A stretch of 64,000 bases of DNA, taken from assembly GCA_021521415.1 (NCBI GenBank), contig JAIQDT010000670.1, forward strand, positions 496,001 to 560,000, written 5' to 3'. This document shows positions 1 to 10,399 of the stretch, piece after piece. The translations under genes were made by a program, and so were the position numbers. The notes under the pieces were generated by a model, which was not told the origin of the DNA, made no database searches, and worked only from the letters and a program-made list of their open reading frames with translations. The stretch is from Bidens hawaiensis. Taxonomy: Eukaryota > Streptophyta > Magnoliopsida > Asterales > Asteraceae. Position 1 is the stretch's first letter; each line of letters starts with the position of its first letter.

Positions 1-215
1 GCAAGCATGGCCTAGAAGATCCTTCTTGGTTTCAATTCCCTGCGAGTGCTAAGTATTGAAGGGTTTTGCCTTAACACTGTACCCGCACTCGTCTTATAGT
101 TACTTTACTTCCAAGGTATTGTTGGCTTCAATTCCCTGCAGGTGCTAAGTATGTGAAGGGTTTTGCCTTGACACTGTACCCGCACCTGTCTTATAGTTAC
201 TTGGTTGCCAAGGTA
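1..215. repeat. About 97-bp tandem repeats upstream of the antisense gene, element 1
   Basis: Two units are visible, each with a block reading CAATTCCCTGC, then GAAGGGTTTTGCCTT, then ACTGTACCCGCAC, then CTTATAGTTACTT. Element 2 has three units in the inverse orientation at 50130-50425. They lie between the element's 3' LTR side and the TATA box of the antisense gene, so they could hold regulatory sites for it; that role is inference. Confidence 0.75.
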
Positions 216-553
216 AGGGGGTATAGTCCCGCTTACTTTTGAATCTTTTTGAATTTTTTTTGAAATTCGAAGAGTTGGTGAAAGGATAAGAACAGTCTAA
301 CCGTTGAAGGGACGTCAGCGTGGTCTGACGGTTTCTTCTGACAGTTTCAGGACGTGCATGAAGTTATGGTGACGTGACAGTATATGGTCATTCCAGACGC
401 TTTTTCAGGCGCGTGGGCGCGTGGGCGCGAAGTTTACGGCGCGCGTCCTGTCAACAGCTGTTGCCAGCTTGCTTTTTCCACGTGTCATAGTTTCATTGCA
501 CCTGCGCTTTTCCGTCTCTCCCGCATTAAATTCATCGCATTCATTGCGATGAG

Positions 554-561
554 TATATAAC
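554..561 (+). promoter_or_regulatory. TATA box of the antisense gene, element 1
   Basis: TATATAAC lies 120 bases before the ATG at 681 and is followed by a purine-rich stretch. Element 2 has TATATAAA 124 bases before its own ATG. Conservation of the motif and spacing in both copies suggests that the antisense gene has its own RNA polymerase II promoter. Confidence 0.55.
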
Positions 562-680
562 GGGAGGAGAGGATGCATCTCAATTCACAGTTTCACTTCA
601 TCTTCTAAGCGATTTCCGGCGAATACTCAACTTTTGTCGAGCATTCTCCTGAAATCGTTCTTCTTTCCATCATCCGAAAC

Positions 681-2626
681 ATGTCTTCCATTCGTGATCC
701 TGAGGCTATTGCCGAGGAGTCCGACGTGTACATCGAGAACCCGACGTCTGACAAGGAAGATAAGAGTACTGCTGGGGAGTGCCAGTGTGCTCTTTCCGTC
801 GACGTTTATCAGTACATCGTCAGGAAGTTCATGCTCGAGCCCTTCGAGCCTGAGTTTCCTGAGCCTCACCAGACGGTGTACAATGCCCCCAAGGGCAAGA
901 TAGGGGTGTATGCTGCATTCTTCATCTATGGGAATCTCAGGTTCCCATTGACGAAGTTTGTGTACCGTGTTTTGGAGAGACACGGTGTACACTTAACGGA
1001 GGTGCACCCGATGGCGATCGCAAAGGTTCGCCATTTTGAATGGGTGTGCCATATTCTGGGCGTTGAGCCCCGCGTCGACCGCCTGATGACCTTCTACTCC
1101 TGGAGGTGCATCCAGGGCTGGTATACCTTGGTCAATCGGATCAAGGGTTTGAAGATCTGCGCTACCGAGCGCATTCTTCGTTCTTGGAAGCGGGAGTTTT
1201 TCTATGTCTCCGCTCGCGTCGTCCCCATTGCGATGACGTTCAAGAACGGGAAGGCGCTCCCTAGCCTTCACGCCTCCAATTACCAAGAGGCGGAATGGAT
1301 CGCCAAGATCTCCCAGATCCAGACTCCGGTTTACCGCTTTGCGGAGTCTGGGATGGTGATGCTTGGGATGAGCCGGGTATGGAAGGATGCTGGGGCAGAG
1401 GCGCCACAGATTCCTATCGTCCTCGAATACGGTTTGAACTCTATCCCTTACGGTATGCTTCGTATCTTTTTGCTGATTTAGGGTTTTTCTTCTAACTGCT
1501 TTTCTGTTTATTTTCAGAGGGGAACAATTTGCAGTCGCTTCTGCAACCGCGTGAGAGCGGTGCTCCCACTCGGCTGGGTACTCGTGCTCTCGACGAGAAC
1601 GAGTTGCCCATCTTGGAGCAAACGGCGGATAGGTTCGTGGAGGTCTACCCGCCGGGCCACGAGATTCTGAGCGCCACGCGGCCAGGTAAGGGTTTCATTA
1701 ACCCTCGCCCTCTTCATGCTCAAACCTCTGCTGGAGTTTCTCTAATTTTGTCTTCGGATGAGGAATCCGCAGACGGTCCTTTCTTCGTGAGGAAGAAAGC
1801 TGCCGGCGTGAAGGGCAAGGTGAAGGTTGCCTCCACTGCCGATCAGGGGAACCGGTCTGAGTCGGAGACCGAAAGTGAGGAGGCGGCGAGGAACCCTGGT
1901 GGTGGTGAGACAACTGTGTCGGAGGTTGAGACAGCTGCCACCTCCGCGCGACCAAGTTCTACGACGGTGACTGGCGTGAAGAGGCCAGTTCCATCGGGTT
2001 CGTCCCCGCCCGTCAGAACCTTCAAGATTAAGAAAACTCGTAAGTACTTTTTATTTATCTTACCCGCAATTGTTTTCGCCATTGTTTTTAATATCTTGTC
2101 TTCATGCAGGCGTGGATGTAACCGCATTCCAAAGTGATGCGGGAAGGAGCAGTTCTGGACCCACGACGGTAGGTTTGGTCAACCTACCCGAGGCGATGAC
2201 CCAGGCAGCTGCGCCTGTTTGCAGCATTGGTTCAGTTGCTCATCCCGTTGAGGCAACTGTTCCAACTGTAACGTCCTCTCCGCCGGCTGTCAGTGCCATA
2301 TTCACTGCATCCTTCACTGAGCCGGTAGTGATTGTTTCTGCGGGTTCCTCCGCAGCGGAGGCCACGGTTGTGAGTTCACCTCCAGTGAGTTCATCTCCGA
2401 TGGTCTCTACCACGGCGGCTTCAACCGTGCCTCCGGCACCGGCGACTACCTCGTCCCCGGCCGGTTCAGCAGGTATGTTCAGGGTTGGGGCTTCTAGCCA
2501 ATCTCTGCCTCCTTCCCATCTGCCTGACCTCTTGGATGGATATCCCTTAGGTTCGGGTGATGGGTTCGGCGGCTACCGGCCTGTTGTTGACCCTACAGGT
2601 GCGTAGGGTTATTTTGGCCTTTTTAT

Positions 2627-2657
<31 letters not shown>

Positions 2658-3857
2658 CATCTTTTCCTAACTGCTTTTTGTTTTTGCAGTTTCGGATTCC
2701 AATGAGGTGTATGTTCCACGGTGGAACATCCACCGGGGAACAACCCTTCAGACGGCTGTAGACTGCGTCGAGTGGGCGCGTCACGCGGCCCCAAGTGGCG
2801 CGTTGGGGGAAGCAATGTCTAGCTACCAGGTGGGTAGGCTGACAAATGAGCTTCGGATTCTCCTTGCCCGGATGCAGCCGCGCGTCGAGTTGCTTTGTTG
2901 TGAAAACGACAAGTTAAAGGCGACGCGTAACCAAGAAGTGGCTCAGGCGCGGGCCATCCGGGAGGAGAACAGGAGACTTTCCGCCGTTGCTGCGGAGAAG
3001 GAAAAGGCCTTCAAGGCCCTCGAGGTTGAAGTTCAGGCCCATCTCGAGGCTCGTTCCAAGGCTACTCAAGCTGTTAACGAACAGCTTAGGTTGGCTAAGG
3101 AAACTGCGCGGAACGCGACTGAGAGGGCCACCAAAGCTGAAGCTGTTGCTGAGCCTCTGCGCGCTGAAAATGAGGAGCTTAAAGCCAAACTAGAGAGGCT
3201 CCAGCAGGCTCATAATGCCTTGGCCATGGAAGACGCCAAGAAGCTCCAAGAGATCTTGGATCAGAGGGGTATGCTTGACCACATTGAGCGTAAGCTAAAG
3301 GGCGTTGAAGAGGCTGCTGCTAAGGAAGTGTTGCTTGCCAACCTTAACAAAAATGAACGCGCCCGTAACCAAGCTCAAGCTGCCCTCCAGGAGGCTCTGA
3401 TCACCAAGGAATGGCTTCTACGAGAAGCGTTGTCGCAGGTGCGTAGCTTCATAATATCTTTACGCTTTTCTTTGTACTTAGAAAAGGTTTTGATACTTTG
3501 TATTTTTCCTTGTAGGTTGTGCATCGGATCTTCACGAACACATCTTATGACGATGCCATGAGAGCAGCCCTCAACGCTTCCTATGAGGATGGGGAAAAGG
3601 CTGGTTTCTTGCTTGGTCTGGGGTTCGAGAAGGGCATCCCGCCTTCCAACTTCCCTCTTTATGACGTAGACACTGAAGCTGCCTATGACCAAGCAGTGAA
3701 CCAGTATGCTGCCTTCCCGCATCCGGTGGTGGAGAAGGTGAACGAAATTGCTGCTGCTGATGATGGGCTAACCATTCTCAAGACTTTCCTTGAACCGCCA
3801 CAGCCAACTGATGGTGCGGGTACAAGTGGGTTTGGAGGGAGTGGTCCTGAAGTTTGA
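681..3857 (+). CDS. Five-exon antisense gene of element 1 (putative gypsy-type transposon domain protein)
   Basis: Joining exons 681-1452, 1518-2039, 2110-2598, 2690-3438 and 3516-3857 gives one open frame of 957 residues; all four introns are short (65-91 bp) with GT...AG ends. Exon 1 matches the plant family known as putative gypsy-type transposon domain (PF04195), with core words KIGVYAAFF, LRFPLTKFVYRVLERHGVHL and HFEWVCHILGVEP. Exons 2 and 3 are low-complexity Ser/Thr/Pro/Ala-rich and likely disordered. Exon 4 is a long Ala/Glu/Lys-rich coiled coil. Exon 5 is acidic and Gly-rich at its end. The gene runs opposite to gag and has its own TATA box. Intron 3 holds a TA microsatellite. The biochemical function of the family is unknown. 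Start chosen because it is the first in-frame ATG after the TATA box and matches element 2. Confidence 0.8.
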
Positions 3858-4657
3858 ACCTTGAGATCCCTTCCCACCGTTAGGACAGATTTATGTTTCT
3901 GTAGGCGGGTAGATACCAGGCCATTTTTTTAATGTTTGAATTTTATATGAAATATAAATGTTTGTGTGGGTAGGACCACCAATTTCACTGGATAACTTGC
4001 TTTATAAACGTTATATGACTTGCTCATGCATATTATAGCTTAATTTGGCACTTGTTTTGCCGCATAAACAATATATGATTCGCTCGTGCATACTTTAGTT
4101 TAACTTAGCAATTTTCCAAGTGTTTTGAATAAGTTAACCGTTCGACGCGCGGTTGTCAATAGGTTAGTGTTCAGTTTCCTCTCATGATTGTGCGGGTAGG
4201 ACCGTCACTTTCATTTAGTGGGATGACCAATCTTCACCTATAACTGACCTGCGTGAAGGTTTGCCGTTTTTTGTGTTTATGCGGGTTTTGCCGCCGTCCA
4301 CACGCAACGACTTACTTCCCCACTTATTTAAGCGGTGAATACCGGCATATCAGTCTGGAAAGTTCATAAGTATAAATGTAAGACCATCAGCGTCAATGTG
4401 GTAAGGAGAATCATTTCCATTAGAAGTGGCTCTGGGCCTTTTCTTTACAAGTTTGGAATTGATCTACATGCAACCTGTGTAATTGAACTCCCTTCCATGT
4501 TCTTGGGATGGGGGTGTCATCGAGCCTTTCGAGCCGATATTCACCTGGTTCGGAATCTCGTTGTTTACGCAGTATGTAGTCTCCAACATTGAAGCTGCAG
4601 TTTCATTCGTGTTTTCCCCAACTGGGGTTATACACGCATTAGCCTGCTCAGCATTCA
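3858..4657. other. Spacer between antisense gene and gag, element 1
   Basis: Non-coding, about 800 bp, AT-rich just after the stop codon of the antisense gene. It holds one copy (about 4130-4350) of a unit repeated in element 2 at 45557-46240, including words such as GCGGGTTTTGCCG and GACCTGCGTGAAGG. This is where the 3' ends of the two convergent transcripts would meet. No convincing coding frame. Confidence 0.6.
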
Positions 4658-6192
4658 TTACGCCACGAGGTGCGTGAGTTTCCCATCTCTGACAAATGCT
4701 TCGACGATGTCCTTCAAGTCTAAGCATTCCTCGGTGGTGTGGCCTCTTGTCCTGTGGAAGTCACAGAATTTGCTTTGATCAGCGTTTGGACGCTGTCGGA
4801 TAATTGGAGCCTCTGGCCATGGGAGCCTCTCGGTGGCGAATATCTCGGTGACGCTTTTGGTGAGTGGCGTCCATCTGGAGTTCCGGTTCGACGACTGCAT
4901 GTTATCCTTTCCGCCTAACTGAGGGCGAGAGCCGGATGAGGTGTCAAAGTTTACCCTTGACTGCCAAATGCCTAGCTTCCTCTTTTTGTTTAGTCGGGCG
5001 GTGAGGACGTTGTTTTCTCTTGTTTTCTGGGTGTAGAGGTTTGTGCTCTGGGGAAGATCTCTACCCAGTTGCTTTTCCGTTTCCGGGAAGCGTTTAGCTG
5101 CTGTCATGATGGCATCCCACATGGATGGCATGCCGTCTTTACCCGTTAAGGTGCGGATGAGCTCTGGGTCCTTCGCGCCCTGGATGAAAGCAGCGCGAAC
5201 AAGATCTTCGCTAATAGTGCCCAGACTTAGCTTCTTTGAATTGAAGCGCGTGATGAAGTCTAGTAAAGACTCATCTTCCTCTCGGATGCAGTTGAGGATC
5301 GTCCATTGCTCTTCGGTATACTTTCTTTGTTGACTGAAGTGTTGGCTGAACTTCTGCTGGAAGTCCGCCCAATCGTAGATGTGGTGGACCGGTAGACGGT
5401 CAAACCACGCTCTGGCTGCTCCAACCAGCGTCATCTGGAACATATAACACCACGTGGGTTCCGTCCAGTTGCTGACGGTTGCCCCCGCTATGAATCTGTT
5501 CAAATGATCGTCTGGGTCGGATATACCATCATAAGTGCCGATGTTGGACATCTGTTTGGCACTTCTCGGGGCGATTGTTTCCGCAATGTCCCTTGCAAAC
5601 TTGGACGTTCCCGCATTTGCAGCAGTTGGTCTAAAGGTTTTGGAGAAGTCACGTGGGTTTCCCCCCGCGTTCCTTGGTTTGAAGGTTTCTTCGAAATTCC
5701 TTCTCGGTTGGAAGTTCGTTTCTTTACGCTTCCCTTTCGCCCTATGGCGAGGGTTTGCGTCGGTGTCGGATTCATCCCGATCATCGTCCGAATACTCGCA
5801 CTCACTGCTCATGTTGAGCTGTTGTCGAGTGCTTCCAAATTCGTCAGCCTGTTGGATGGAACGTAAGTGTTCGTCCAACTCAGCTTGGAATTCCTTCTGA
5901 CGTGCTTCCGCCCACGCTTTAACTTGTTCAAGTGTTTGGCGGGGGGCCTCGTCTGTTGTCTTTCTACCTGGGTATCAATGAATCCCAGGGGATGATTGTT
6001 TACTGCACTTGCCCCGGCTTGGGTAACCGGGGTATTGTTCGTAAAATTTACTGCACTTGCCCTGGTTTGGGTAACCGGGGTAGTGTTCGTAAAATTTGTG
6101 TAGTCGCCGGTGTTCCCCCCAGTAGCTGGGGTCGTGGTTACCGGAGTTTCTTGGTCGCTCGTTGGCCTTGGCAACGGAGTAACCTTAACCAT
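4658..6192 (-). pseudogene. gag of element 1, frameshifted
   Basis: The frame opens at 6192 (MVKVTPLPRP) and breaks at about 5941-5950, where one base is missing in a C run compared with element 2; the remaining reading frame continues to the stop at 4658. The core is the plant retrotransposon gag domain, with RFIAGATVSNW, AARAWFDRLP and FITRFNSKKL, and the C-terminus has a zinc-finger-like CDFHRTRGHTTEEC. The stop follows HLVA, the same place as in element 2, so the lack of a gag-pol fusion is a family trait rather than damage here. The protein would form particles if intact; this copy would make only an N-terminal stub. Confidence 0.8.
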
Positions 6193-6242
6193 CTTTCCAG
6201 AAGTTTTGAAAAAACTGAAAAAAAATTAGTTCTAGCTTTTAT

Positions 6243-6257
6243 GCACGGATGGCGCCA
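6243..6257 (-). other. Primer-binding site candidate, element 1
   Basis: On the minus strand TGGCGCCATCCGTGC begins two bases after the LTR end. TGGCGCC at this place is usual for tRNA-primed plant gypsy elements. The matching tRNA was not determined. Confidence 0.6.
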
Positions 6258-6258
6258 A

Positions 6259-7342
6259 TGAAGAAACACTAATCGACCCCGGCAGACTACGGATAATCTG
6301 GGGATTAAATAGATGTTTCCCACGAGGGTTAGGTCCGGCAAGATTAGGTCCGGCAAGATGGTTATTCTTCTGGTGACCTGCAAAACAGACACCGTGAGCT
6401 CGTCACTGAGAAGGGGGGGGTACCTCCTTGTGACCACCCTCCGGCGTGAGAATCAGACTAGATTGCTCTTGAATATAAGTGTATATTAAGAGAAATAGCT
6501 AGAGAGAAGATGATGATACCGTTCCAAGGTGTTGGAGTATTTATAGCCGAAGGTAGGTGTCCAAGAAGGTACAGCCGGCTGTATAATATTCCTTTTCTAC
6601 CAACTGTGGGCTACGCACGTGCCGTGCTGGTGGTTGGTGGGTAGGCAGCGGCTGATAGTGACATGGCCGGCTGTGTACTATTCCTTTTCCACCAACTGCA
6701 GGCTATGTACATGCCACGACAAGGGTTGGTGAGTAGGCAGCGGCTGATAGTGACATTAAGTACTAGAGCGTGCTGCTCGTCGTACTGTTGTCAGTGAGCT
6801 GTCGCAGCTTTGGTCAGATCTTTTGTCCATACCTTGGCAGGTATAGTACAAAAGATCCTCCAGTAGCGTACGGACTGGCTCATTTGGGCGGGAGTTTTCC
6901 CGGCTTTGGGCGGGAGTATTCCCGGCTTGCTCATTCCCTCTTCATGTGACTACTGAATTATTTGAGAGTTAGTGCCTTGTGCGTGTAGCCTTGCTGTGCG
7001 GGTAGCCTTCCCTGATGGCTAGTATCCGTAGCTGCGGGAACAGGCGGAGTACGTCACCATTGAGAGGCTTTTCCTGCGGGAACAGCTTACGTACTGCGCG
7101 TAAGGACGTCGCGTCTCTGAGCATGGTTGGTCCAGCGGATCCAGTTGGTCTTTGCGCAGACGTCCCTCTAGGTGAGTCTTGCGAGTTCAACTGCGCAGAC
7201 GTCCCTCTTCGAGATGAGTCTTGCGGGTCCAACTGCGCAGACGTCCCTGTTTAAGGAGTCTTGCGGGTCCAACCGCGCAGACGTCCCTGTTCAAGGTGAG
7301 TCTTGCGGGTCCAACTGGGCTCTGCTGGGACCTACCTCTTCA
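6259..7342 (-). repeat. LTR of element 1 (5' LTR, about 1.08 kb)
   Basis: On the minus strand it starts TGAAGAGG and ends TTTCTTCA, so the ends are TG...CA inside a short inverted repeat (TGAAGA/TCTTCA). The first part holds about four copies of a roughly 42-bp repeat with the core GACGTCTGCGCAG (about 7150-7330). A further direct repeat with ACAGCCGGC or CAGCCGGCTG and CCAACTG words lies at about 6560-6740. A TATAAATA box lies near 6538-6546 on the minus strand. Flanking base composition changes sharply at 7343. Confidence 0.85.
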
Positions 7343-7423
7343 ATAATGGTCTAGTCTCTCTTTTATGGGCATTATACAATACACGCCCCTTCTCTCCGAT
7401 CACATCACTCTATCAAACAAATC

Positions 7424-7955
7424 AACATATACGCTAACATTCGCTGCTATAATGTATGTCATATTGCCATCACATTTAATGTTCCATGTATATGAGCATA
7501 TACCGTCGTGCATTCGATGTCCCATGTGCTCGCTAAATACATCAAATCAACGTCATAGGGAATTGAATAGTAAAATACGAGTTGTAACTTTATGATTATG
7601 ATACTCGTAATATATGTACAAAAGTAACATGTAGAAAGTGATGGAGATGGATGGATGGAATTATATAGTTTGTACTTTAGGAGAAAGGGAAATTAATCAA
7701 CATATACGATAACATTCGTTGCCTTATTAAAATGTATGCAATCATATTTAATGCTCTATGTATATGAGCATATACCGCCGTACATTCACTGTCACATGTG
7801 CTCGTTAAATATATCAAAAAAATCAACGTACAGAGGGAATAGAATAGTAAAATACGAGTTGTTACTCAATGATTATGATACTCTTAATATATGTACAAAA
7901 GTAACATGTAGAAAGTGATGGATTTGTATGGTTTGTACTTTAGGAGAAAGGTGAA
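7424..7955. repeat. Two tandem copies of a roughly 270-bp AT-rich unit
   Basis: Both units contain the same ordered words: CAACATATACG, ATGTATATGAGCATATACCG, CACATGTGCTCG or CCATGTGCTCG, AGTAAAATACGAGTTGT and ATATGTACAAAAGTAACATG. The first runs about 7424-7690, the second about 7694-7955. They diverge by many substitutions, so the duplication is old. No coding content is convincing. Confidence 0.75.
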
Positions 7956-8064
7956 ATTAGTGTTGTTCGTGTGTCAACGTTAGAATAAAGATAGGGGTTC
8001 ATGAATGTTATATATTGGTGGTGACTGACACTTTTATCTGTTGATATTGGTGGGGTATCTATGT

Positions 8065-8117
8065 ATCACCATCACCATCACCATCACCATCACCATCACC
8101 ATCACCATCACCATCAC
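8065..8117. repeat. (ATCACC)n microsatellite
   Basis: Close to nine perfect copies of ATCACC in a row. One frame reads as a poly-histidine run, but there is no other support for a gene. Confidence 0.95.
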
Positions 8118-8779
8118 TTTAGCCTTTCGTACATACTGACATTGAAACGACCAAACCAAGACTTGTCCTTACCCCAACACAAACATTATCATATCATCGT
8201 CTTAATTTCCCACCATATTCACCATCACAATCCTAAAAACATTTCAATTTAGGTGCTTAGTTTAGCAAATATTCGAAACAAAAAATCTTTGTTGAGATTT
8301 TATGAGTACAAACATACCATATATATGCAAAGTTACATAACCAGCTTTAAATAAGTAACTATCATAATCGTATGAACACTTGTATCATTTTATTTTTTTC
8401 AATGTAATACATGATATGGTTATGTAACCGTTACCGCTCCTCTTTTTAACTCACATCGGTTTATTTACGTATAATGTCTTGATCAAAGATACATGGCTTT
8501 AGCATGTGCGAGTGAGATAAAGTGTACAATAAACGTTACATAATAATTAAGTTAGGGTGTTATCTATATACTATTACAAAACAGATTATCGTGACCATCA
8601 TTTTGTGTCGAAAATTAATCGTGAATGGTCATTTGCGACTGAAAATGAGTAACAGACCCACGTAGCATAGGTTTATAAATATATATTTGTGACTATTTCG
8701 TCGAAATACTCATTTGTCATTATTGTTAAAAATATCGAACTAATTATTGATGCGCCATTAAATTGGCATTTTTGTTCAG
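8118..8779. other. Gene-less stretch upstream of the KNOX exons
   Basis: AT-rich. Around 8565-8650 there are words of the kind seen in decayed MITEs (CGAAAATTAATCGTGAATGGTCATTTGCGAC), but no clear terminal repeats or target duplication. It may be intron sequence of the KNOX gene, because the exon at 8780 starts with an acceptor. Confidence 0.4.
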
Positions 8780-10045
8780 ATGAAGGTGGCATATCATCAG
8801 ATGAAGAAGTTAGTAGAGGTGAGACGGATATGAACCAGGAACTGAAGGATATGTTGTTGCGTAAATTTGGAGGTCGTATAAGTTCCTTAAAGAACGAATT
8901 TACTAAGAAGAAGAAGAAAGGAAAGCTCCCAAAGGAGGCAAGGCAAACATTACTTGATTGGTGGAGTTCACATTATAAATGGCCTTATCCTGCTGTAAGT
9001 ATTTACATATAGTCTCTACTTGTATTTATCGCATTGTCTCTACATGGTCTTACATGACAATATACATTTGTCACTTATAGATTCTTCCTATTTCAATACA
9101 TTGAATGGACTGAAACTTTGAGCAATTTGCAAAATTTATAACCATTTATTAAATATTTTATATAAATTTATAGCTTAATTTGTTACCCTAATTTTATTTT
9201 ATAGTGCTAAATCTTTATTATTTATTAATGATGCTTTTTCCCATAATCCCACTAAATAATAATTAGCAGTTACCTGTTAAACAATACTTATGAAGTTAAG
9301 ATACACTGAATTAGCAAAACCTAAAGTTAATTAGTAGCTCAAACTAAAATAGGCATGTTCATATGACACATCTTAGATTATAATAATTGAAATGATAGGG
9401 ATAATTAGGAACAAACCCCAACCTGAATCTCAAAACATTCACGGGTATGGGAGTTTATGGTGTTAAGTGATATCTGTCCTGATTACTAGAAACATACATC
9501 TCCGTTTAACTGAACCCTATATGTAAATATACTTTTTTCTACTTTATTTGTCTTTGGGTAATGGAATCACCAGTTCGCTAAATTTTAATTTTTATTGTTC
9601 TGGTTTTCTTAGATAATAAAAATAAGTTTTTTTTTTAAATTGTCAAGTCATAAAGACAAGTACGAATATAGAATTCCCCAATGGCCAACTTTTAACAAAC
9701 TAACGGGCATATATATACTTGACATGTAATAACTCGCATGGAATGGATCACTGTTTTGCAATCGGGATGAGACTAGAATTACCAATTCCAGTCCTATTGA
9801 CTTCTACTTAAATCTAACCAGCTTAATTGCATTAGATAGACTATGATCTATGATGAAATAATCGATAAATGAATATGCAGGAAGGTGATAAGATATCGCT
9901 AGCGGAAATAACTGGATTAGATCCAAAGCAAATCAACAACTGGTTTATAAATCAACGGAAGCGGCACTGGAAACCATCAGAAAGCATGCAGTTAGCCATG
10001 ATGGGTGGTCTATCTGTTCCTCACCAGTATATTTATGATGATTAA
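8780..10045 (+). CDS. Class I KNOX homeobox gene, last two exons only
   Basis: Exon 8780-8994 begins after TTTGTTCAG and ends before GTAAGT; exon 9881-10045 begins after ATATGCAG and ends with TAA. Together they encode the ELK domain ([21 protein letters not shown]), then a TALE homeodomain with [20 protein letters not shown], the extra-loop word PYPAEGDK, and the recognition helix [14 protein letters not shown]. These are hallmarks of class I KNOX transcription factors (STM/KNAT2/KNAT6 group), which bind DNA in meristem nuclei. The KNOX1 and KNOX2 (MEINOX) domains and the start codon are not found between 1 and 8779. Either the gene is a 3' fragment, or a very large intron holds element 1 and the 5' exons lie before the window. 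Both exons themselves are undamaged. Confidence 0.8.
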
Positions 10046-10399
10046 ACAACACATATATGTATACATATATATACATATACATATACATATACATTACATG
10101 CATTCATGCATGCATGTATATTCTCAACTAAACAACTTATATTCATAAACTACAATAATTTAATCATTATATGCCAAACTACTGCCTTTAACCTATACTT
10201 AATTAACTGTGCTAGAATGACTTGTTATCTTGTTAAAATCTAATGAACTCATTTTCAAATTGTGTGAACTTGTTAATGTGGATAATCTTTATACATATAA
10301 CATCTGAAGTCACCCCGTTTTACTTTTACGTAAATGAACTTCTTGTATTGTACATATGTATGGATATATAAGTATATAAATTTACAAGGATCATTAGTG
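10046..10399. other. Intergenic between KNOX exons and CRK pseudogene
   Basis: AT-rich with a short run of ATACAT repeats just after the KNOX stop (about 10052-10115). The two genes are convergent here, so both 3' untranslated regions should lie in this stretch. Nothing else recognised. Confidence 0.5.

Larger units (their letters stand above)
1..7342 (-). mobile_element. Non-autonomous Ty3/gypsy-type LTR element 1 (partial, reverse orientation)
   Basis: Read on the minus strand the order is LTR (7342-6259), primer-binding site, gag, a repeat-rich spacer, then a five-exon gene on the opposite strand, then about 97-bp repeats running off the window start. The far LTR is not in the window. The whole length matches element 2 (43421-51902) in inverse orientation, which fixes the limits. 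No protease, reverse transcriptase, RNase H or integrase is seen between gag and the window edge, so this copy would need enzymes from another element. The gag type and the antisense gene suggest the Tat lineage of Ty3/gypsy; the lineage name is inference. Confidence 0.85.

Noticed and set aside
1843..2127. Open frames antisense to the five-exon gene (also 993-1286, 49060-49761)
   Set aside because: GC-rich coding sequence leaves open shadows; none has conserved motifs in both elements.
8061..8252. Open frame starting Met-Tyr and then 17 histidines
   Set aside because: It is the translation of the ATCACC microsatellite; nothing after it resembles a protein.
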